The notes under the pieces: generated by a model
Told to the model about the DNA's origin: nothing
The model's input: the letters and a program-made list of their open reading frames with translations, nothing else
The model's database searches: none
Shown: piece after piece, positions 6,926 through 11,789 of the stretch
Numbering within the stretch: the stretch's first letter is position 1
Layout of the letters: each line of letters starts with the position of its first letter
Translations under genes and position numbers: made by a program
NCBI GenBank assembly: GCA_003158415.1
Contig: PMJA01000256.1
Span: 4,716 to 16,504 of the forward strand
Reading direction: 5' to 3'
DNA from: Methylobacter sp.
GTDB lineage: Bacteria; Pseudomonadota; Gammaproteobacteria; Methylococcales; Methylomonadaceae
Length of the DNA: 11,789 nt

Positions 6926-7234
6926 TAATAAATCACTCCAGTCTCACCCCAGATATCTGTATATTATTGATAGCGTGTCCTCGAAATAGATAGGGTAATT
7001 CCTTGACGACTTGCTTGGTTGTCACCAAGCTACTCGACAGCATATCTACCCCGACCATCAACAGAATCGGCAGCCTTGGGCTCATAACTACCAATTACTG
7101 GCGCTCTCTGAATGACAACCCCCAAAATAAAACATGAATTTTAAACCAGAAAAGAGGATTTAATTGCGCCAGACATTGTCGGATTGACGGTAGAAAGAAT
7201 AGTCTTCAAAAACCAAATTATGAGGAGAAAAACA

Positions 7235-7414
7235 ATGATCTCAGAAATAGACTTGCTAAGGGAGGACATTCCAAGACTGGAGAGAAAGTTTGGGGCGGGC
7301 GACCCCTTCGTCGTAGTTTTGAAAGCGCAGTTAGCTTTGTTGCAAAATGAAAGGAGGCAACAGCCAAGAAAGGGGCGGTATCATCGGTGGCTTGAAAAAT
7401 TTAAGAGATTTTAA
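7235..7414 (+). CDS. Small charged cytoplasmic protein, 59 residues, unknown function
   Basis: The start is chosen by GAGGAG at 7222-7227, 7 bases before the ATG at 7235. A longer in-frame start at 7184 has no such site. The product begins MISEIDLLREDIPRLERKFG and continues with GDPFVVVLKAQLALLQNE. These two short amphipathic helices could form a helical hairpin or coiled coil. It ends with a strongly basic tail rich in Arg, Lys and aromatic residues. There is no signal peptide or membrane segment. The DIPRLERKFG...DPFVVVLK pattern resembles small uncharacterised proteins I have seen in methanotroph genomes, but no function is known to me. The gene stands alone, 116 bases before the next one. 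Confidence 0.7.
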   Translation: MISEIDLLREDIPRLERKFGAGDPFVVVLKAQLALLQNERRQQPRKGRYHRWLEKFKRF

Positions 7415-7465
7415 CCATACCAAGTATCGGGTTTTCAAATGGCAAAGTTATTTCATGCGCGTTCC

Positions 7466-7494
7466 TTATTTGATGCTGGCAATAAATTTATACT
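7466..7494 (+). promoter_or_regulatory. Possible sigma-70 promoter for the 345-aa exported protein
   Basis: A good -10 box, TATACT (7489-7494), lies 17 bases after a poor -35 candidate, TTATTT (7466-7471), and 36 bases before the next start codon. The -10 is convincing and the -35 is not. Confidence 0.3.
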
Positions 7495-7530
7495 ATCTGC
7501 CCACGATGGCTTGACGCCAGGGGTAGTCAG

Positions 7531-8568
7531 ATGCCACGGAAACTGAATTATGCCGCCGCCGTCGCGTGGCTATTGGGCATCTGTTTTATCCTGCTGGAAA
7601 TTCCCGCTTTTGCTGAATTTCCAGGGGCAGAGGAAGTATTGGGCGTGTTGGGGATGGATAAGGATCAAATTACCGAATTGGCGGAAGGTCAGCCCATCGC
7701 TTATGCCTTGAGCGAAAGCAGAGACGACGAGCTTGCCGTGGGCGTAGCTTGGTATCTTCAGGTTCCTTTGGACAAGATAGTCGGACAATTACGGCTGGAT
7801 AGTCCTGACTCGCTAGATGTTGATGTCACTGCCCACGGGTTGTTGACGGAGCATGCCGGGGAGAACTCCTTGGCGCCTGTTATTCTGTCTAAAGAAGAAG
7901 CTCAGGCCTTGTTGGATGCCGAACCGGGGAGCGAGCTCAACTTATCCCCGCATGAGATCGACAGCTTCAAAACGCTTAAGAAGACCCTCAAGCGAACGTC
8001 CTATAGACCTATCGGAGACGAGGTTGGACAACACTACCGGAAAATTTTGTTCCAGCGCTTTAAAACCTATCAGCGCGGAGGGATCTATGCGATAGCGCCT
8101 TATGCCCGGGAGGAGAGCCTTTTTTCAAAGCCTTCATTGGAACTGCGCGAAGCAGCGCAGGCAAGCGTCATCTTAGCTCGTTACTTTCCAGCCTTATCCA
8201 AGGCATGGTTGGACTATCCGAAAACGTTGCCACCGGGAGCCGACGAGACATTTCTCTGGGTGGAAAAAAACGTGGAAGGCCGACTGGCAACCATCCTCAG
8301 ACACCGCGTCAATATGGATTGGAACGGCGGCGTCTTGGTGTTGACCCGGGAGTTCTATGCGCCGCATTCCTACAATGCCAGCCAATGGATAACCGGCTGC
8401 CTACCGTATCGTAACGGCACTGTGGTCTTTCAGCAGGTGCGCAGCTACACCGACCAAGTGGAGGGAGTGGCCAGCGATGTCAAGCATATTGTGGGTAGAG
8501 AGTTGCTGAAAGACAAAATGCTCAAGTCTTTTAAGCGCCTTTGCGATGTCTTGGATCAATGCCATTGA
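7531..8568 (+). CDS. Exported conserved protein of unknown function, 345 residues
   Basis: The N-terminus is a Sec signal peptide: Arg3, Lys4, the hydrophobic segment AAVAWLLGICFILL, and likely cleavage after AFA at residue 28. The mature protein of about 317 residues should be periplasmic or released. It has no further membrane segment. Stretches such as LSESRDDELAVGVAWYL (60-76), SELNLSPHEIDSF (134-146), YRKILFQRFKTYQRGG...IAPYAREE (169-195) and YNASQWITGCLPYRNGTVVF (281-300) match my memory of an uncharacterised family in proteobacteria with occasional resemblance to lipid-binding folds. I cannot name a domain. A weak site, AGGGGT, precedes the ATG. The gene faces the minus-strand acyl-carrier operon and is separated from it by about 100 bases with no clear terminator. 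Confidence 0.8.
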   Translation: MPRKLNYAAAVAWLLGICFILLEIPAFAEFPGAEEVLGVLGMDKDQITELAEGQPIAYALSESRDDELAVGVAWYLQVPLDKIVGQLRLDSPDSLDVDVTAHGLLTEHAGENSLAPVILSKEEAQALLDAEPGSELNLSPHEIDSFKTLKKTLKRTSYRPIGDEVGQHYRKILFQRFKTYQRGGIYAIAPYAREESLFSKPSLELREAAQASVILARYFPALSKAWLDYPKTLPPGADETFLWVEKNVEGRLATILRHRVNMDWNGGVLVLTREFYAPHSYNASQWITGCLPYRNGTVVFQQVRSYTDQVEGVASDVKHIVGRELLKDKMLKSFKRLCDVLDQCH

Positions 8569-8666
8569 TTGACTCGCCTATTGATTGTTAAACCTTTTAT
8601 TGAAAGGCGCATAGGATTACCGTCCCGCCTTAAGTTGGTAGCGAAATTGATTCAACAACGCGGCGT
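8569..8666. other. Convergent intergenic gap
   Basis: Two genes end facing each other here. AAGGCG and CGCCTT can pair (about 8600-8633) around a 16-base loop, but neither strand has a real T tract, so no terminator is called. Confidence 0.4.
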
Positions 8667-9659
8667 TTAATCCCGCTCCAGCCAGTCCTTTACGCCCAGC
8701 GGCGTCATGGTCGTTCCGCCCAGCTCCCGCATAAAGAAGTCGAAATAACGACGGCATTTATCCAGAAAGCGCTTGAGATCGGCATCAGTACGCACGTAGG
8801 GCGTGCCGCCCGGCATAACCGAGGGTGAGTGGAAGCTGAATACAAAGACCCGAACGCCATCGGCTAGCAATGTTTTTGTGAGACGACGCATCTCCGGTTC
8901 GCTATAATCCTCAGGCGAAAGCCGGATGCGTTCAAGTAGGCGCAGTCTGGCGACGGCCCCGGAAATGTGCGCCTGTCGTAGCGAGGGACTGGTCAGTCGG
9001 CGATAGAGCGGCGTCCCGCCTGCCCGTAGCAATCCCACGTAGCCGCCGGAGCCGGGCAGTCCGAGCAGGCGACGGGAGTTTCCGATCCAGTACGGTTCGC
9101 TGGTGTAGCCGGAGTAATCTGGGCCGCCATCGGCGCTGTAATCAATCGATGCTGCGGCGCTGATGTCGACCTCATAGCCCAATTCTTCCAGAATCTCGCC
9201 GGTATGAGGGCCGAATCCGTAGCGGCCCGCAAGATACGTCCGGGGCGGGGCTCCAAACGCAGCAGTAATTTTATCGGTGAGTAGGCTGAGCTTCTCCTGC
9301 TCCAGCGCACGCGGCAAGTTGCCGGGATACGAATTGCGGGCATTGAGTTCCTCGTCGAACGGCGGCGATACCCACGGATGCAAATGCGCACCGATCAGCG
9401 CTCGCCCGGCGTCGGCGTAGACTTTCAGTGGCCCGAAGGCCTCCGCCTGCGCCGCGATCGGATAGTCAACGACGTAGTTTGGAACGATGCCGAACGCATC
9501 GAAAACACGCTGCGCCTGATCAATGTGGCGTATATGCGTAACACCGGTGGCATTGCGATCATGCGGTTTGCTCCAGTCGAACTCCTCCTCGGTATGGATG
9601 ACCACGACGAGGATCGGCTTGGTCTCAGGGGCTATATGGATGAGTTCCCGCTTGATCAT
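8667..9659 (-). CDS. WalW-type polysaccharide-deacetylase-like protein
   Basis: This is a 330-residue protein of the NodB/polysaccharide-deacetylase superfamily, of the sub-type named WalW in alphaproteobacteria. In place of the usual TFDD motif it has HTEEEFDW (22-29). It then shows AHLHPW (91-96) as the metal-binding histidine pair, AGRYGFGPHT (144-153) and FSFHSPS (274-280), which carries the late catalytic-position His. There is no signal peptide, so it is probably cytoplasmic, unlike secreted chitin or peptidoglycan deacetylases. It may act on a sugar-linked precursor. It is the last gene of a minus-strand operon: its ATG overlaps the TGA of the upstream GNAT-like gene by four bases (ATGA), implying translational coupling. 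The exact substrate cannot be inferred from sequence. Confidence 0.8.
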   Translation of the reverse strand: MIKRELIHIAPETKPILVVVIHTEEEFDWSKPHDRNATGVTHIRHIDQAQRVFDAFGIVPNYVVDYPIAAQAEAFGPLKVYADAGRALIGAHLHPWVSPPFDEELNARNSYPGNLPRALEQEKLSLLTDKITAAFGAPPRTYLAGRYGFGPHTGEILEELGYEVDISAAASIDYSADGGPDYSGYTSEPYWIGNSRRLLGLPGSGGYVGLLRAGGTPLYRRLTSPSLRQAHISGAVARLRLLERIRLSPEDYSEPEMRRLTKTLLADGVRVFVFSFHSPSVMPGGTPYVRTDADLKRFLDKCRRYFDFFMRELGGTTMTPLGVKDWLERD

Positions 9660-10561
9660 AGGTCTAATCCTACGATTTCGGAATAGAGATTGCTGATGTC
9701 GCTTTCGGTCAGCGTGTCGCTACGGAATACCTTGTTGTGAAATCCGGCGAGTTCCCACACAAGTTTCGGTAACCTTGGCAAGAGGCGCGATTCGACACGC
9801 GTGTAGAGATAGCCTTGTCCCAGCAGGTACGAGCCGATGGCGTAGCGGTAGCGCAGGAATAACCCGGCATCGCTGAACGCCAGCACCATCGCTCCGGGTA
9901 CGCCTTTCAAACGGTTAGGCTTCCAGACTATATGGCAATAGGCACCAGGCCGCCCGACGGAGGCGTGCCGCACCCAAGGTAGGTGCCGGTGATCGCGAAA
10001 GACCTTTGCATCTTCTGCGGCGAGCACCTCTTCGATGTCGTCGAGTTCGGTGATAATGCGCAACCGGGAAAACGGCCAGGGAATATTGGGCCAGACGGCG
10101 TGGCGTTCGTTCATCGGTTTGAACTTGAAAAACTGCAATGTCTTCGACACGATCGCCGTAGGCGTGAGGTCGGTAAAATGGAAACCGGGTTGCGACGCGA
10201 CCGCCATCGCTAGCCGCATGCTTTGTGCGCGGTAGGCATCAAGTACGCACCAGCTGGTGATGTTGCAAAATTGCTCCGGCTTGCCGCGAATGATTCGCTG
10301 CGCAAAAATGGAGCCGATGCCGCCGACTATGCGGCCCTGGTCGCGGATCAGAAAGCCATTGTTGGGTTTGGTCACGCCCCAGTTTTGCTGGAACGCCTGC
10401 GCCCATTGTTCGGCGCTACGCTCGGAACTTAGATGTTCGTTGAGGAATTGGCAAAACGCGGGCAAATCGCTATCCCCTATCGGTTCGATCGTCGGTAAAG
10501 CTGCGGTTTTGCTATCCGCTACGCGCAAGAGTGTCAAGGACTCGTCCTGTAGGACATTCAT
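9656..10561 (-). CDS. GNAT-like acyltransferase
   Basis: This 301-residue protein has a GNAT-like core at about 23-150. Strand and helix pattern IEPIGDSDLPAFCQFLNEHL leads to the acceptor-side region, then IRDQGRIVGGIGSIFAQ, then the motif-A area ITSWCVLDAYRAQSMRLAMA. The last of these is where acyl-CoA or acyl-pantetheine usually binds, although the classical QxxGxG signature is replaced by YRAQSMRL. A second half (about 160-301) could be another degenerate GNAT fold, as in FemAB-like proteins, but this is uncertain. Its start is 7 nt downstream of the acyl carrier protein stop and its stop overlaps the next gene, so it is tightly coupled to both. It could take an acyl group from that carrier protein instead of CoA; this is inference from context. 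Confidence 0.65.
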   Translation of the reverse strand: MNVLQDESLTLLRVADSKTAALPTIEPIGDSDLPAFCQFLNEHLSSERSAEQWAQAFQQNWGVTKPNNGFLIRDQGRIVGGIGSIFAQRIIRGKPEQFCNITSWCVLDAYRAQSMRLAMAVASQPGFHFTDLTPTAIVSKTLQFFKFKPMNERHAVWPNIPWPFSRLRIITELDDIEEVLAAEDAKVFRDHRHLPWVRHASVGRPGAYCHIVWKPNRLKGVPGAMVLAFSDAGLFLRYRYAIGSYLLGQGYLYTRVESRLLPRLPKLVWELAGFHNKVFRSDTLTESDISNLYSEIVGLDL

Positions 10562-10567
10562 CTTGAC

Positions 10568-10831
10568 TCACGCTTTCCGGGCAAGCAGAAAGTCCGCCAT
10601 CGCGTTGATCGAGCCAAGGTTGTCGATATTGAGTTCCTCCTGCTTGATCGAGAAATGGTAGGTCGCCTCGAACCAAACGACAAGTTCGAGTATGGCGCTG
10701 GAATCGAGGAGGCCCGTCGCCGGAAGAATGTCATCGTCGGCGACGCCGCTGGCATCCATGTCGAGTGCTTTTGCGAGTTCCACTACTTTGGCATGCAGCG
10801 CAGCCTTGATTTCGTTGCGATTCAGATTCAT
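10568..10831 (-). CDS. Discrete acyl carrier protein
   Basis: This 87-residue protein has the four-helix carrier layout. The phosphopantetheine attachment site is GLLDSSAILEL, with Ser44 the expected modified residue. GLLDS is closer to DltC and other stand-alone carriers than to the GADSL of the fatty-acid ACP. ATG at 10831 is preferred over an in-frame TTG three bases upstream; AGGA lies 9 bases before the ATG. It lies 31 bases after the E2-like gene and 7 nt before the GNAT-like gene, so it is a dedicated carrier for this operon. A phosphopantetheinyl transferase must come from elsewhere. Confidence 0.9.
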   Translation of the reverse strand: MNLNRNEIKAALHAKVVELAKALDMDASGVADDDILPATGLLDSSAILELVVWFEATYHFSIKQEELNIDNLGSINAMADFLLARKA

Positions 10832-10862
10832 CAATTAGTGTCCTATGGATTGTTTGTGCCGG

Positions 10863-11789
10863 TTAGGCCTGGGTTAGAGGGCGGGATAACGCCAGCAGCA
10901 CCTGCGTGACATCGAAACCTGTGAGTACGCGGTGATCGTAGGTAGCGCCCAGCACGGCCTTGCCTGTATTCTTCGGCGCGGCATGGGCTATGATCAGGGA
11001 AGTCTGCGGCGGCAAAATCGGGATATGGCGGCTCACGTTCCAGCGCGCCATGCTCGAAAATGACAAAGTGGCGCCGGAGGCTTCCTGCGGTGGGAGCTTG
11101 TGCGCCATCGCGTGACGCTGAACTTCGCCCAGGGCGCCGATGAAGTGCGCGGCGTCCATGTCTTGCGTCTCGCGCACGACAGTGAGATAGAGCATTTTTC
11201 CGACCTGAACCGTAAAGCCAAGGTTCACGGGCCGATATTGGAAACGGCGACCGTTGACGATCGTGGAGTTGATCAGGGCTTGCTCGCGGCCAAGCTCTGC
11301 CAGCCGGAAGGCCATTAGCGGCAGCAGCGGAGAGAGCATGAGTTTGTGTTCCGTGGCGTAACGCGCGGCCATTTCTTCCCACGGCTTCGGGTCGAATTCG
11401 AGTTCCAGGTAGGCCGCCACCGCATGATCACGATGCCAGGTGACCGTGTGGAGCATGCCTGCGGCTTCCGCTGAGAGTTCCTGCAATTCGCCAGCTACTG
11501 ATGGCGTATCTTCTTGCCGTACGGTTGCAAAAAGCGGTGAGGTCGTCGAACCCGCTTTGCCTGCACGGGCCAGCCAGTTTTCGATATCGGCCACCGTCAG
11601 GCGCTCGCCACTTGCGGGGATCTGCGCCGAATCCAGCTTGAGTTCTTTCAGCATGACCCGCGCCTTGGCGGTGGGTTGCCCGCTTGCACTCTGCGTTAGC
11701 GGGGCGGTTGCGATTTCTTCGGGGATAGTTTCGTCTAACGATGCGCCCAGCCAGAACATTACCGAGCCTACGCGGGCTTTTTGTTCCGG
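10863..11789 (-). CDS. E2-type 2-oxoacid dehydrogenase acyltransferase (5' end outside window)
   Basis: E2 proteins move an acyl group from a lipoyl arm to an acceptor. The frame is open to the right edge, so the N-terminal lipoyl domain lies mostly outside; its last strand is visible as RVGSVMFWLGAS. Counting from the visible Met at 11759, an E3/E1-binding domain follows at about 27-64 (PTAKARVMLKEL, LTVADIENWL). After an Ala/Ser/Thr linker the catalytic CAT-like domain runs from about 102 to 298, with LINSTIVNG, VNLGFTVQVG, the GATLSFSSMARW counterpart of the family GGTFTISNLG, and TYDHRVLTG at the active site. His276 is conserved, but the Asp of the family HxxxDG motif is Thr280 (codon 10920-10922). 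It is followed 31 bases on by an acyl carrier gene, unlike ordinary pyruvate dehydrogenase operons, which continue with E3. Confidence 0.88.
   Translation of the reverse strand, partial: PEQKARVGSVMFWLGASLDETIPEEIATAPLTQSASGQPTAKARVMLKELKLDSAQIPASGERLTVADIENWLARAGKAGSTTSPLFATVRQEDTPSVAGELQELSAEAAGMLHTVTWHRDHAVAAYLELEFDPKPWEEMAARYATEHKLMLSPLLPLMAFRLAELGREQALINSTIVNGRRFQYRPVNLGFTVQVGKMLYLTVVRETQDMDAAHFIGALGEVQRHAMAHKLPPQEASGATLSFSSMARWNVSRHIPILPPQTSLIIAHAAPKNTGKAVLGATYDHRVLTGFDVTQVLLALSRPLTQA

Larger units (their letters stand above)
6732..7234. other. About 500 bases with little identifiable content
   Basis: The stretch contains a possible 44-codon ORF followed by a terminator-like hairpin, both listed separately. 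On the minus strand an open frame of 50 codons runs from an ATG at 7085 to a TGA at 6933. Its product starts MSPRLPILLMVGVDML, has only a weak ribosome binding site and is not recognised; it may be a gene remnant. A perfect 7-bp hairpin without a T tract sits at 7013-7030 (GCTTGGT / ACCAAGC). No RNA gene or mobile element was recognised. Confidence 0.5.

Noticed and set aside
7013-7030. 7-bp hairpin as a terminator
   Set aside because: Perfect stem but no T tract on either strand.
7184-7234. Longer N-terminus for the 59-residue protein
   Set aside because: The start at 7184 has no ribosome binding site, whereas GAGGAG sits ideally before 7235.
8600-8640. Bidirectional terminator between the convergent genes
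   Set aside because: The stem is 6 bp with a 16-base loop and no adequate T run.
8993-9391. 132-codon minus-strand frame inside the WalW gene
   Set aside because: Arg-, Ser- and Pro-rich out-of-frame reading of a GC-rich gene; no domain and fully covered by a well-supported gene.
10843-11382. 179-codon frame inside the E2 gene
   Set aside because: Low-complexity Arg/His/Ala-rich shadow of the E2 reading frame.
1-11789. CRISPR arrays, tRNA or rRNA genes, complete insertion sequences
   Set aside because: No regularly spaced direct repeats, no cloverleaf or rRNA-like stretch and no transposase domain were seen on reading both strands; no scanning software could be run.

Overview
The window reads as about 11.8 kb of chromosome from a Gram-negative gammaproteobacterium. 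Two exported proteins with Sec signal peptides, an MtaB of gammaproteobacterial type, a nasT/nasA nitrate-assimilation style and the general protein flavour resemble methanotrophs of the Methylococcales. That placement is inferred from remembered protein resemblance, not from a search. No rRNA, tRNA, CRISPR array or complete insertion sequence was seen.

Left part (1-2654): the 3' end of mtaB, a tRNA methylthiotransferase, enters from the left edge. It is followed by a 236-aa exported protein that looks like a small outer-membrane beta-barrel, then by about 620 bases with no convincing gene. That gap holds several short inverted repeats just before nasT.

Nitrate block (2655-6731): nasT (receiver-like domain plus ANTAR RNA-binding domain) loses its last helix and runs out of frame straight into the 3' half of a NirB/NasB-type FAD oxidoreductase. 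The simplest reading is a large deletion that removed the end of nasT, anything between the two genes, and the FAD- and NADH-binding half of nasB. A palindromic repeat follows and supplies the nasB stop codon. Next comes a full-length assimilatory nitrate reductase, nasA, with its Fe4S4, molybdopterin and C-terminal BFD-type Fe2S2 regions. NasA carries an in-frame insert made of a GC-rich palindromic repeat. NasA is therefore present, but its usual electron-transfer partner and regulator are both damaged.

Middle (6732-8666): a 500-base gap with a possible small ORF and a terminator-like hairpin, a 59-aa protein with an excellent ribosome binding site, and a 345-aa exported protein of a conserved but uncharacterised type.

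Right part (8667-11789, minus strand): a compact, GC-richer operon, read right to left. Its genes are an E2-type lipoyl acyltransferase (5' end outside the window), a discrete acyl carrier protein, a GNAT-like acyltransferase, and a WalW-type polysaccharide-deacetylase-like protein. The spacings are 31 nt, 7 nt and a 4-nt ATGA overlap. The gene set suggests an acyl group made by oxidative decarboxylation and passed by a carrier protein to a sugar or lipid product. This is the most likely place in the window for an undescribed pathway. The E2 has Thr where the family HxxxDG motif has Asp.
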